Translations under genes and position numbers: made by a program
Source of the DNA: CAZMVU01 sp964569295
GTDB lineage: Bacteria > Hydrogenedentota > Hydrogenedentia > Hydrogenedentales > JAGMZX01
Direction of reading: 5' to 3'
NCBI GenBank assembly: GCA_964569295.1
Contig: CAZMVU010000044.1
Coordinates: 1 to 26,907 of the forward strand
DNA length: 26,907 nt
In this document: piece by piece, positions 8,834 to 17,048 of the stretch
Layout of the letters: every line of letters begins with the position of its first letter
Numbering within the stretch: the first letter of the stretch is position 1
The notes under the pieces: model-generated
Seen by the model: only the letters and a program-made list of their open reading frames with translations
Database searches by the model: none
Told to the model about the DNA's origin: nothing

Positions 8834-8910
8834 GCTCGAGAAGAGTGACCACAAGGGCATAAAGCAGTTCACAAAGCGAACATGAAGAAGCCGCTTGGCT
8901 GTTCTCGAGC
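8834..8910. repeat. Inverted repeat enclosing a CACAAAG-rich segment
   Basis: GCTCGAGAA (8834-8842) is repeated in perfect inverted form as TTCTCGAGC (8902-8910). The 59 bases between are A-rich and contain degenerate copies of a CACAAAG/ACAAGGG word. That resembles the 'accacaaag..cacaaag' intergenic repeats seen in many environmental genomes. It starts 6 bases after the valS stop. It may be a transcript-end structure or a small mobile repeat. Confidence 0.45.
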
Positions 8911-9194
8911 GTGGGAAGGAAGCCGGCCAATGGCCCCCAACCTTCTTCGGAAGGCTTTGTACAGACCACCCAGTATCCTCCGGCGGCGTATCACGGACTC
9001 ATTGTGCTTCGGCATCTAACCCCTACTTTGTCCGGGATGCAAGGGCTTATCCAGCAGATTGCTTTGGCACTTCGAAGCGAGTCTCCAGCAGGGCATTTCT
9101 GGATTGTTGAGCCAGGCCGCATCCGCATTCGAGGGCTTCGGCCAGACAAGTGATTGGCGGAGGTTGCGGGGGCGGGTTCTCGCTGGCGCCTGTG

Positions 9195-9223
9195 CTTCGC
9201 GATCCACGGTTTTGTGCTATAAT
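9195..9223 (+). promoter_or_regulatory. Extended -10 promoter of the SprA-like gene
   Basis: TATAAT (9218-9223) preceded by TGC repeats exactly the nine-base element found before valS. The -35 region is poor (CTTCGC, 9195-9200, 17-nt spacer). The leader to the ATG at 9289 is about 60 nt. Confidence 0.55.
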
Positions 9224-9288
9224 TTCTCCGGGTCAGGATGGACCTTGGCCCTTGCAATACGAGCTGTCGGTTCAAAGGAATGTTTGCC

Positions 9289-10374
9289 ATGGCCGCTCTT
9301 ACAGGCGCGATACCGCCCGTAGATATGGGCAATGTGCAACGTGTTGATGCGGTTTCGGCGGTTGTGCCGGCACAGCGTGAACGCGGCGTGCCACCCACTG
9401 GCGGGCGGGAAACGGCGCCGGAGGCGTCCGCGCGTAAGGGCGCTCTCGTGCCGGTGCGCAATGCCTTTCCGGAAAAGCCGCTTGCACCCAGCCAAGGTCC
9501 GCGCGCTGAAAGTATGCCGGGGGCTGGCATAGCGTCGCGGACGGAACCCGGCACGGTACTTCCTCCCTCCGGCTTTTCACCTGCTGCAAGCCGTGCGCCG
9601 CTGTCTCGTTCCGGGTTGGCGCCGCAGCGGGATGACGCTTCCCGTGAAGCGCCATCCAATGGGACGGCGCGCGAGGTGCAGGCCGACGCCGCGCGCGAAG
9701 CGGAACCCGGTATCCGCACTCCCGGCGAACTCACGCCGGAGGAGCAGCGCGCGGTAACAGAGCTCAAGCAACGCGATCGGGAGGTGCGCCAGCACGAGCA
9801 GGCGCATGTGGCCGCGGGCGGGCAGTATGTGCGGGGTGGCGCGGACTTCAAATACACCACTGGTCCCGACAACCGCCGTTATGCCACCGGCGGTGAAGTA
9901 AACATCGATGTAAGTACCGAGCGCACGCCCGAGGCGACTATCCGTAAGATGCAGGTGGTGCGGCGTGCCGCCATGGCGCCGCGCCAACCCTCGCCTCAGG
10001 ACCGGCGTGTGGCGGCGCAGGCGTCGCAGAACGAAGCCCGGGCGCGCCAGGAACTGGCAGAAGCACGCCGTGAGGAAGAATCCGGCGCGGCGCGGCAAGC
10101 GGACAGGGCGCGACCGGAGGATATCGGTAAGGCCGAGGGCACCCTGCAACCTGCAGGCGCCGGTATCGATGACGCCGGTGGTTTGTTGCCTGGCGCCCGC
10201 CAGACCCGCGAGTCTATTGGCAGCGTGTCCAATCAACAGCCTGAACGACGGCCGGAACCTTCCTCATTCACGGGAGTGCCGGGCGGGGGCGCGTTCACCC
10301 CCGGCAATGTCATCCGCGAGGTGATTGGCGGCGGCTTTGTTGGTGGGGTGCAGGCCCTCGACTACCGGGTGTAA
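9289..10374 (+). CDS. Putative metallopeptidase of the SprA / CJM1_0395 family
   Basis: The protein has 361 residues. The core (about 145-260) has the SprA-related pattern: LTPEEQRAV..LKQRDREVRQHEQAH, then G.DFKYTTGPDN.RYA.GGEV.ID, then TPEATI.KM. HEQAH (169-173) matches the zinc-peptidase HExxH form, so a metallopeptidase role is proposed for this family, though the real substrate is unknown. The N-terminal 140 residues and the C-terminal 100 are Ala/Arg/Pro/Gly-rich and look disordered. No signal peptide or membrane segment is visible, so a cytoplasmic location is likely. The ATG at 9289 is preferred because AAAGGA lies 9 nt upstream. An in-frame ATG at 9280 abuts that site, and one at 9238 lies too close to the promoter. 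Confidence 0.8.
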   Translation: MAALTGAIPPVDMGNVQRVDAVSAVVPAQRERGVPPTGGRETAPEASARKGALVPVRNAFPEKPLAPSQGPRAESMPGAGIASRTEPGTVLPPSGFSPAASRAPLSRSGLAPQRDDASREAPSNGTAREVQADAAREAEPGIRTPGELTPEEQRAVTELKQRDREVRQHEQAHVAAGGQYVRGGADFKYTTGPDNRRYATGGEVNIDVSTERTPEATIRKMQVVRRAAMAPRQPSPQDRRVAAQASQNEARARQELAEARREEESGAARQADRARPEDIGKAEGTLQPAGAGIDDAGGLLPGARQTRESIGSVSNQQPERRPEPSSFTGVPGGGAFTPGNVIREVIGGGFVGGVQALDYRV

Positions 10375-10472
10375 GGGACGGATTCCGAGTGCGCACTACG
10401 AACCTGTACGAACTCTTACTGGTTTCCGGGGGGTATATGACGTGACGTAGAGCCGGATTTCTGACCGGAATC

Positions 10473-11642
10473 CTAGTCGAACAATTGCCCGAGCTGCTTC
10501 TCATATTCGCGGATCAGCAGTTTGTTCCCTTCCGGGTTCAAATGGCAGTGGTCGTTGAACAAGGTTTCGCCGGGCACTCCATGCGGCTCCGCCTCGGCCA
10601 CTGCCTGTGCGACATCGGCCAGCGGCGCCTGCATGCGATCGGCGAGGCTACGGATGATGCCGTTCTCGACGGCCGATGCCTGGTGCCGCGCCACGTTGCT
10701 CAAGATTTCCTGTGCATGCGCTTTGCCTTCCTCGTATTTGCCGGCTTCGAACAGGGGGATGACCTCGGCTTCGTAACGTTCGCCGGATTCACCTGGCAAG
10801 GCAGGGCGCACAAGGTTCGAGGGGACGGTTCCGATGACGACGGCCACATCCGCGTCACGGCACATGGCGATAATGCGGGCGAGATTGTCGCGGTAGTTGG
10901 CGGCGCGCGCTTCCACCTCTTCCTCCGAGAAGTCGTAGCCCCAGGCGCGGGCGCTGTCCGGAATGCTCTCTTGGGCGATGCGCGCGTTCTGGTCGCGCTC
11001 GAGCCGGTCGAGTTGCAATGCGGCGATGCGATCGCGTACGACACGGTACAAGGCGCTATGGCTGAGCACCTCTTGCAGCGGTACGCTCGCGGGTTTACTG
11101 AGTGCATATTGTTCGAGCTCTTCGAACTCGTTGTGGCCGCTGTAGATCAGGATAGCGTCCGGGGCGTAGCTGAGCACTTCTGCAGCGATACGCACCAGCC
11201 GGTGGCTGCCGTAGGAGAGGCCGCCGCAGTTAATGATTTCCGCGTCATCATAGGCCGGCAGCGCCGTTGCAAGGCGCTTCTCGAACATGGGGAGTTCATG
11301 GTCAAGGTAGTTCACGGAAGACCCACCGAGAAAGAACGCGCGAAATGTATCCGGCTTTTTTTCCCGGGCGAACGCTTGCGGGCGGAAAAGTTGCTGCCCG
11401 CGCACATCGACCACCTTGTTCGGGCTGGTCACCAACATGTCCGGATTGTCGGGGTCGGGCACGAACAACCGGCTTTCTTCGGTAAAACCTTGGCCGATAT
11501 CGACCGTGCGCGGCGGCGCCCACAGTTCGAATACCCGGGCCGCGCTCTCGAGCGCCGCCACGAGCAACAGCGCGGGCAGCAGCGAGAATACGAGCGTTTT
11601 CTTCCAGCCGAAGCGGGCGGGCTGTTCCCGGGGAGTGCTCAT
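10473..11642 (-). CDS. Membrane-anchored SGNH/GDSL hydrolase
   Basis: The protein has 389 residues with one N-terminal membrane helix (about 15-40) and an extracytoplasmic SGNH domain. SGNH enzymes of this kind are esterases or acyltransferases acting on carbohydrate or lipid esters. All blocks are visible: Ser in LGGSSV (S108, in place of the usual GDS), Gly in NCGGLSYG, Asn in GHNEFEE, and the Asp-His pair D364/H367 in DHCHLNPEG. The start overlaps the stop of the upstream SGNH gene by 4 nt (ATGA), with AGGAG 7 nt before it, so the two are probably translated together. The gene ends the operon and converges on the SprA-like gene. The natural ester substrate cannot be told from the sequence. 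Confidence 0.87.
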   Translation of the reverse strand: MSTPREQPARFGWKKTLVFSLLPALLLVAALESAARVFELWAPPRTVDIGQGFTEESRLFVPDPDNPDMLVTSPNKVVDVRGQQLFRPQAFAREKKPDTFRAFFLGGSSVNYLDHELPMFEKRLATALPAYDDAEIINCGGLSYGSHRLVRIAAEVLSYAPDAILIYSGHNEFEELEQYALSKPASVPLQEVLSHSALYRVVRDRIAALQLDRLERDQNARIAQESIPDSARAWGYDFSEEEVEARAANYRDNLARIIAMCRDADVAVVIGTVPSNLVRPALPGESGERYEAEVIPLFEAGKYEEGKAHAQEILSNVARHQASAVENGIIRSLADRMQAPLADVAQAVAEAEPHGVPGETLFNDHCHLNPEGNKLLIREYEKQLGQLFD

Positions 11643-12877
11643 TCGCTTGCTCCTGCCACATAGGGCTCGATGTGCGGTGTGATGGCGTCGGCATAGAACG
11701 CATGCCCTTTGGCCGTGAGGTGGCCATCGAGTTCGAAGAAGAACTCCGGGTTGCTGCGTTGGCTGCGGAATGCGCCGGTCACGGTGTGAAACGGCAGTCC
11801 AGCCGCTTCGCTCGCCCGGCGTACCCCTTCGTCCGGCGCGTTCGACTCGAGCAGTGTGCCGGGGACATCGTAGCCGATGCGGCGGATGTTGCGCAGGGCA
11901 TGCTCGTTGACATACACCCCCTCGGGAATCGTCACCACAACGGCCTTCGCGTCATATTGTTGTGCCACATGGCGCACCCGGGCGAGGTGGCTGCCCACGC
12001 GCTCGATGCAGGTCTGGGTCCATGGGTCTTCGAGATCGATGGTGACTTCATAGAACTTCGGGTTCTGCAGCGCGAGGTCGATGAGGTAGGGGTTGAGATT
12101 ACCGGACAAAAAGGCCTCTTTCACCTCGGTGTCGAGCGCGTCGAACCGGGCGCGTTGTTCTTCGCTCCAGTTGTCGTCGTAAAACTCTTTGGCACGGTTC
12201 GCCTTCCAGCGGCGGTTGTCCTCGGCGGTGCTGGTTTGGGGCGGGGTCATTTCCTCGGTACGTCCGGCGAAGTCACGGTTTCGGCGCAGGTCGCGCAGCC
12301 AGCGCATCGTGTTCGGGTAGAACCACTGCATGAGCGATGCGGCAGCGGCCCCGGGCGAGGGCGACTTCTCTTCACCGGCGGCGGCCAGATCGTTGCCAAG
12401 CAGCATACCTACGATGACGAGATCGGGCTCGAGCAGGGGAATCGCTGTCTCCGCGAATTCGGCATAGTCCGGCGGACCGGCGCCGGGCTTACCCATGTTG
12501 ATGGTCTCGACATCGTGGCCTGCGGCCTCGAGGTTCTCTTCGAGCTGGTTGAGCCATGTATCTTCAAGGTCCACACCCCAGCCGAAGGTGTACGAATCGC
12601 CGATGGCGAGAATCCGCACGGCGTCCGAAGGTTCGGTGGCAATCTCCTCGTCCCGCAGGCCGAGCCGGTTGATGCGCTCGACATAATGGAAGTCCACGGT
12701 CTTGTGCTCGTGTTTTGACCCCGGTGGAAACAGGAGTTCGATGCTGTCCGGCAGTGGGGGGGGTGCGAGCCATGAGGACACGATCAACCGGTCAAGCGCG
12801 AGGGTTACACCTAACCCCACGGCTACGGAAACGATGACCAGGGCGATGTTTTTCAGAGCGGATCCGGGGCGGGCCAT
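11639..12877 (-). CDS. Membrane-anchored SGNH/GDSL hydrolase
   Basis: The protein has 412 residues and is the first gene of a two-gene operon. An N-terminal helix (about 9-35) anchors an exported SGNH domain. Block I is AIGDSYTFGWG with S95. The Gly block is INMGKPGAG, the Asn block is LLGNDL, and the catalytic Asp-His is D384/H386 in LDGHLTAKGH. The lead-in INRLGLRDEE before block I is typical of this membrane-bound subgroup and is echoed in the SGNH gene at 15495. The ATG at 12877 has GGAGAG just upstream and gives a good membrane anchor at once; an ATG 45 bases earlier would add a non-hydrophobic extension. It is divergent from the GT-C operon, which suggests joint action on a surface glycan. 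Confidence 0.88.
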   Translation of the reverse strand: MARPGSALKNIALVIVSVAVGLGVTLALDRLIVSSWLAPPPLPDSIELLFPPGSKHEHKTVDFHYVERINRLGLRDEEIATEPSDAVRILAIGDSYTFGWGVDLEDTWLNQLEENLEAAGHDVETINMGKPGAGPPDYAEFAETAIPLLEPDLVIVGMLLGNDLAAAGEEKSPSPGAAAASLMQWFYPNTMRWLRDLRRNRDFAGRTEEMTPPQTSTAEDNRRWKANRAKEFYDDNWSEEQRARFDALDTEVKEAFLSGNLNPYLIDLALQNPKFYEVTIDLEDPWTQTCIERVGSHLARVRHVAQQYDAKAVVVTIPEGVYVNEHALRNIRRIGYDVPGTLLESNAPDEGVRRASEAAGLPFHTVTGAFRSQRSNPEFFFELDGHLTAKGHAFYADAITPHIEPYVAGASE

Positions 12878-13086
12878 AAACTCTCCAGTACCAGGCTGTG
12901 GGGCGGCCGCCTGTACGTCCATCCAGGGGAAAACCCATGATGATGTGGCCGCGCGTATGGCAACGGAGCCGGTATATTATCAGGCCCCTGTTGCATTGGA
13001 ATTATTCCAAATGCCATGATTCGTTGCAACTTTTCCGTTGCGTGGCCACTGATGCCGCGTGGCGGTGCAACCCCAGGAGGACGTGT
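12878..13086. promoter_or_regulatory. Divergent control region between the SGNH and GT-C operons
   Basis: On the plus strand, TTGCAT (12991-12996), an 18-nt spacer and CATGAT (13015-13020) preceded by TGC form a plausible promoter for the GT-C operon. On the minus strand an AT-rich TGATAATATA block (about 12971-12980) could be the -10 of the SGNH operon. Between and over them lies the palindrome listed next. The plus-strand ribosome binding site AGGAGG is at 13075-13080. Confidence 0.4.
12993..13014. promoter_or_regulatory. Near-perfect palindrome, candidate operator
   Basis: TTGGAAT (12996-13002), a central T and ATTCCAA (13004-13010) form a perfect 7-bp inverted repeat. Outer GCA (12993-12995) and TGC (13012-13014) extend it with one extra A on the right. 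It falls in the spacer of the predicted plus-strand promoter and beside the minus-strand one, which is where a repressor of both operons would bind. No regulator gene lies in the window. Confidence 0.45.
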
Positions 13087-15498
13087 GTGAACACGGAATC
13101 CCGTCGAGAAAACAACATTACTGGCTCCCCGCAACAGGGGACCGGGTGGATTCTCCTTGGCATACTGCTGCTGGCGCTCTTCGTGCGCGCCTATGGCGTG
13201 TGGGAGGAGTCCTACTGGTGGGATGAGTTCACGAGCATTGTGCACCTCAGCCCGCCGGCCGCGTGGGAAAACGCACCCGAGTATGAGCGCTGGAATCAGA
13301 CCGTCGATAGGGAGACCGCGCAGGGGCTGCTCGGCTTCTGGCAGGCGAACCGATCGATGGATCCCGCCACGATGCCGCTCTACTACACCCTCGAGTACTT
13401 CTGGAACCAGTATGTGAGCCGCGACTATGCATCCCTGCGCATCCTCTCGATTGTCATCGGGCTGCTGCTTATACCGGCGATATACCTTTTCGGCCGCACC
13501 CTGTTCGGGCGTACGGCCGGGCTTCTGGCGGCATTCTGCGTGGCGCTGTCGCCCATGCACTGGCAATTCGCGCAGGAAATCCGCATGTACGGGGTCATGA
13601 CGCTTATCGCGTTGCTTTCCTGCTGGACCTTCTACCGGCTGACCTACCGCCGTGTGGAGCGCCTGCTGCCGCGCACACTCACAGCGGCGAGCGTGCTGCT
13701 GCTGTTCTACGCCATCGCTTTCGTGATCCTCGTGGCCGCACTGATTACGGGCGCTGTGCCGCTGGATCGCGATGGAATCGCGGTGTATACAGCGGCGGTG
13801 GCCATGCTGGCCGTGGTGGGTCTCGCCGTTACCGTGTTCACCGATAAGGCCGCGCGCCCCCTCTGGCTGCATGCATTGGTAAACCTGCTTTTGTTCTGGA
13901 CGCACCCTTTCGCCGTGCTCGTGCCGCTGGTGCAGGGTGTGTTCTGGTTGTGTTTTCACCCGCGCGACTTCAAGCGCCTTGTCGGCTGGAGCGTGCTTAA
14001 TGGCGTCCTGCTCGCGCCCACCGCGGCCTACCTCATGACTATTCGTTTCTGGGGGCGTGCGTCGACTCAGGACTGGATGCGCGTGCCGGGTATGCGCGAG
14101 TTCATGGGCGATTTGCTCGGCGATGACCTGGTAAGCATGACCTGGCAGTTTGCTCCGTTGCATGGCGTCTGGCCGCCCATGGAAGCCTTCTGGCGCGGTT
14201 TGTTGCCCGATTCGGCGGCGGCCTGGGTCGTATCGTGGGCGCCGGCGGTGGGCTGGGTGATGATGGTTGTTTTCGTGGTGGCGGCCGTCGCGTTATGCGT
14301 GATGGCGGTTCGCCGGCGCAAACAAGAGGCACAACCAGCGGACACGGGCGGCCCCGCACCCTGGACATGGGCGTTCTTCCTGCTCATCTGGTGGCTGTTG
14401 CCCGCCCTCACGCTCATGGCGGTTTCCCTGGCATGGCGGCCGTGCGTCATGCCACGCTACACCATCCACAGCACGCTGGCCCTGTACCTCATTCTTGGCG
14501 GTGTCATCGCGATGGTACGTTGGCGCAGCCTGCGCACGCTGCTTGTGGTGCTGGTGGTCGTGGTCTTCGCCTATCAGCACAGCCTTGTGCTTGCCGGACC
14601 GCGCCACCCCGACTACCGCGGCGCCGCACGGCTCTTGCGCGCCGAGGCCCGGCCGTGCGACCTGGTGCTGGTGCACAACAGCCTGTGGAAACGTGTGTTC
14701 GCGTTCAATATGGGTCCGGCGCCCCATGTCATCGCCTACGCGGACACGTTCCCGACGCTGGCGGATCAGTGCTTGTTCTATTTGAACCTCGAACGTCCCG
14801 CACCCGATGCGCCCGATGGGCAGTGCGGCGTGTGGGCGGTCATTCGCAAGGATTATTTCCAGACGGGGCCGAGCATTGCCTTTGATCAAGCGCTCGAAGC
14901 GCGGGGGCTCGTAGCCAGACGCACGGAATTCGGCGGCATTCAGCATGTGCTCGTTTATCACATCAGCCGCGGGCCGGATGTGGCGCCGCTCGAGGAAAGC
15001 GCCGCCCACCTTGATGACCAGGCCCCGGTCGTCTATGGCGATCTCAGCCTGGCGTTCTGGCGCGCAGAGCAATACGGCCTCGCCGTCGAGGCGGCCGCAC
15101 GCGCCGTCGCGCTCGACCCGCGCTATGGCCGCGGCTGGTCCTATATGGGTATGGCATACAAGGAGATGGGCGCGCGCCAGGAGGCGATTCGCGCCTTCAG
15201 AAAGGCGGTGACGATCGACGCGGCAGGGTACCCGTGGGACCTGGTGAACCTGGGCAACCTCCTCGTGGAAGCCGGCCGCGTGAACGAGGCCCTCACAGTA
15301 TTGCACCAAGCCCTCGAGCTATTGCCCGACGACTGCTGGACCCATGCGAGCCTCGGCCGGGCGTACGCCCTTCGGGGCGACCAGGAGCGGGCTATAGCGT
15401 TTCTCGAGCGGGCGGTGGTGTTGGATCCGGACGATGCCCGCCCGCAATTGTTGCTCGATGCCGTGCGCACGGGCGAGAGCGTGGAGGATGTGTTGTGA
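13087..15498 (+). CDS. GT-C glycosyltransferase (PMT/ArnT-like) with C-terminal TPRs
   Basis: The protein has 803 residues. Enzymes of this fold move a sugar from a polyprenyl-phosphate donor to an acceptor on the outer face of the membrane. About ten membrane helices occupy residues 20-500. The first external loop has the catalytic-type acidic pair D46-E47 in SYWWDEFTS. Family motifs LYYTLEYFW, LFGRTAGLLAA and SPMHWQFAQEIRMYG follow. After a soluble segment (about 505-635), four TPR units with 34-residue spacing run from about 640 to 795. The start is GTG at 13087, with a perfect AGGAGG 6 nt upstream; a longer in-frame reading from 12898 crosses the promoter region. The gene opens a three-gene operon and overlaps the next gene by 4 nt. 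Sugar and acceptor are unknown. Confidence 0.88.
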   Translation: MNTESRRENNITGSPQQGTGWILLGILLLALFVRAYGVWEESYWWDEFTSIVHLSPPAAWENAPEYERWNQTVDRETAQGLLGFWQANRSMDPATMPLYYTLEYFWNQYVSRDYASLRILSIVIGLLLIPAIYLFGRTLFGRTAGLLAAFCVALSPMHWQFAQEIRMYGVMTLIALLSCWTFYRLTYRRVERLLPRTLTAASVLLLFYAIAFVILVAALITGAVPLDRDGIAVYTAAVAMLAVVGLAVTVFTDKAARPLWLHALVNLLLFWTHPFAVLVPLVQGVFWLCFHPRDFKRLVGWSVLNGVLLAPTAAYLMTIRFWGRASTQDWMRVPGMREFMGDLLGDDLVSMTWQFAPLHGVWPPMEAFWRGLLPDSAAAWVVSWAPAVGWVMMVVFVVAAVALCVMAVRRRKQEAQPADTGGPAPWTWAFFLLIWWLLPALTLMAVSLAWRPCVMPRYTIHSTLALYLILGGVIAMVRWRSLRTLLVVLVVVVFAYQHSLVLAGPRHPDYRGAARLLRAEARPCDLVLVHNSLWKRVFAFNMGPAPHVIAYADTFPTLADQCLFYLNLERPAPDAPDGQCGVWAVIRKDYFQTGPSIAFDQALEARGLVARRTEFGGIQHVLVYHISRGPDVAPLEESAAHLDDQAPVVYGDLSLAFWRAEQYGLAVEAAARAVALDPRYGRGWSYMGMAYKEMGARQEAIRAFRKAVTIDAAGYPWDLVNLGNLLVEAGRVNEALTVLHQALELLPDDCWTHASLGRAYALRGDQERAIAFLERAVVLDPDDARPQLLLDAVRTGESVEDVL

Positions 15499-17048
15499 GG
15501 AGCTGGGTGCGCTTGGTCTTCATTTTGGGAACGGGCGCACTCTGGCTGGTGGCGCTGCTTGTGGCCGCGGAATTGTACACGCTTTGGCAGTGGCGCCAGA
15601 TCGATGCGCATAATCCCTACCTGCGCGCCCGCCGCGGTGAGATTCCCTGGCCCGGCTCGGATGTGTCCGCCAAGCGTCTTGTAGTACAGACACCGGAAGA
15701 ACCAGCGGAAAAACTGCCTGTCCCGCCCCCCATCGAGGAACGCACCTGGCGTGCGGCATACTTCGCGACCCTTGACGAAGCGGACCGGGAGATTTTCTCC
15801 GCCGTCTATGAACAGAACATTTTTCTGTTGGACCCTGGCGGCGCGGTCCGCAAGGCCCATATCATCGGCCCGACTCCGCCGGCGTTGACCATTGCCGCCA
15901 CTTGCGGGGCGGAGACGTCGAAGGCGGTTGACGCCCAACGCACGGCGGTGTTGCAGTCGGGTGTGCCGCAGGAAGTGCAGGTGCCCAGCACGGGCCACAC
16001 GGCCTATCTCATCCCCTATCCCGAGCCCGGGCCGGGCCGCGATATCCTCGGGGTGTACATCGAAGCGCCTCGTGAACCGCTGGCCGGCGACAACGCGGTC
16101 TGGGAGATTCCTTTTCTCCTGTACCGCAAACACGCCGAGCGCGGGCGGATCCCCTACAGCACCGAGAACCTCGGCGTCGAGCAGTTCGCCACCAACAACT
16201 ACGGTTTTCGCGACGATGAAGTGCGCATGCCGAAGCCGCCCGGAACGTATCGCATTGTGTGTGTCGGCGCCTCGACGACCGAGGAAGGGCCGACCAATGC
16301 CGTCACGTATCCCAACGAGCTTGAACGGTTGTTGAATGATCACTTCCCCGGCCGCGACTTCGACGTGATCAACGCGGGCGTCGCGGGTATGAACATTACC
16401 AAAGAGCGAATGCGCATGAGCGATTATCTGGCGCTCGATCCCGACGCGATCATCGTCTACAACGCGGTGAATGACATTGCCCATTTCCACTTCAAACGCT
16501 GGCTGAGGGAATGGTGCCCGTGGCAGCGGTTGCTGGTGCAATCGCGTTTTCTCGCCTACCACTTCAACGGCTTGCTGGTCCCCGCCGAGGCCGAAATCGC
16601 GCGGGCCCTGCGCGAGAAGACGATAAGCAAACTGCTCGCCATGCATGCCTATGCCGCACGCCACGGCGTGCCTGTTATCTTGAGTAGCTTCGCCCATCCG
16701 GATATCGACAACCTTTCCGGAGATGAGCGGGATTACTTCGACCTGCACGCCTACGACATTTACGACGCGGGTTCCGGCAGAGGGCAGGAGATTACTTTTG
16801 CCACGTATTGCCGCGTCGTGGGCCTGTACAACCGCTTACTGCACGAGGCCTGTAGGCAGGAGCAGGTGCCTTTCGTGCCGATAGCGGAGAACATCCGCGG
16901 GGGCACAGAACTCTTCGGCGATGTATGTCACATGAAAAACCGCGGTATTCGCAAGAAAGCCCGCGTCTTTTTCGAGCAGCTCACGGGCCCGCTGGCCCAT
17001 TTGTTACCTGATCGCGCATCGCCTGTTGAGCCCCCCGAGGTGCCATGA
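15495..17048 (+). CDS. Membrane-anchored SGNH/GDSL hydrolase with a long N-terminal domain
   Basis: The protein has 517 residues. Translation starts at GTG 15495, inside the GTGA overlap with the previous stop, with GGAGG 7 nt upstream. A membrane helix (about 5-27) is followed by a segment of about 190 residues that I do not recognise, then an SGNH domain from about 220. SGNH residues visible are S260 in CVGASTTEEG, Gly in NAGVAGMN, Asn in AVNDIAH, and D476/H479 in GDVCHMKNRG. The lead-in NNYGFRDDEVR matches the pattern of the SGNH gene at 11639. Because it lies between two GT-C proteins in one overlapping operon, it probably adds or removes acyl groups on the product those proteins handle. 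The hydrolase/transferase direction is open. Confidence 0.86.
   Translation: MRSWVRLVFILGTGALWLVALLVAAELYTLWQWRQIDAHNPYLRARRGEIPWPGSDVSAKRLVVQTPEEPAEKLPVPPPIEERTWRAAYFATLDEADREIFSAVYEQNIFLLDPGGAVRKAHIIGPTPPALTIAATCGAETSKAVDAQRTAVLQSGVPQEVQVPSTGHTAYLIPYPEPGPGRDILGVYIEAPREPLAGDNAVWEIPFLLYRKHAERGRIPYSTENLGVEQFATNNYGFRDDEVRMPKPPGTYRIVCVGASTTEEGPTNAVTYPNELERLLNDHFPGRDFDVINAGVAGMNITKERMRMSDYLALDPDAIIVYNAVNDIAHFHFKRWLREWCPWQRLLVQSRFLAYHFNGLLVPAEAEIARALREKTISKLLAMHAYAARHGVPVILSSFAHPDIDNLSGDERDYFDLHAYDIYDAGSGRGQEITFATYCRVVGLYNRLLHEACRQEQVPFVPIAENIRGGTELFGDVCHMKNRGIRKKARVFFEQLTGPLAHLLPDRASPVEPPEVP

Larger units (their letters stand above)
8829..9288. other. Gene-free gap between valS and the SprA-like gene
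   Basis: No convincing coding frame lies here. An 80-codon frame at 8911-9153 has no ribosome binding site and no recognisable composition. The left part holds the inverted-repeat element at 8834-8910, followed by a short GGCC-AAT-GGCC palindrome near 8924-8934. The right end holds the promoter and ribosome binding site of the next gene. The middle (about 8990-9150) could be a decayed sequence, but I do not recognise it. Confidence 0.5.

Noticed and set aside
8911..9153. Possible 80-residue gene behind valS
   Set aside because: It has no ribosome binding site, overlaps other equally poor frames and matches no family I know.
10455..10473. GGATTTC/GGAATCC hairpin between the SprA-like gene and the SGNH operon as a shared terminator
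   Set aside because: The stem is only 7 bp with a G-T pair, it touches the stop codon, and no T-run follows on either strand.
12853..14163. A 436-codon minus-strand frame over the start of the GT-C operon
   Set aside because: It would cover the divergent control region and is antisense to well-supported membrane helices; its His/Gln/Arg-rich composition is typical of a shadow frame.
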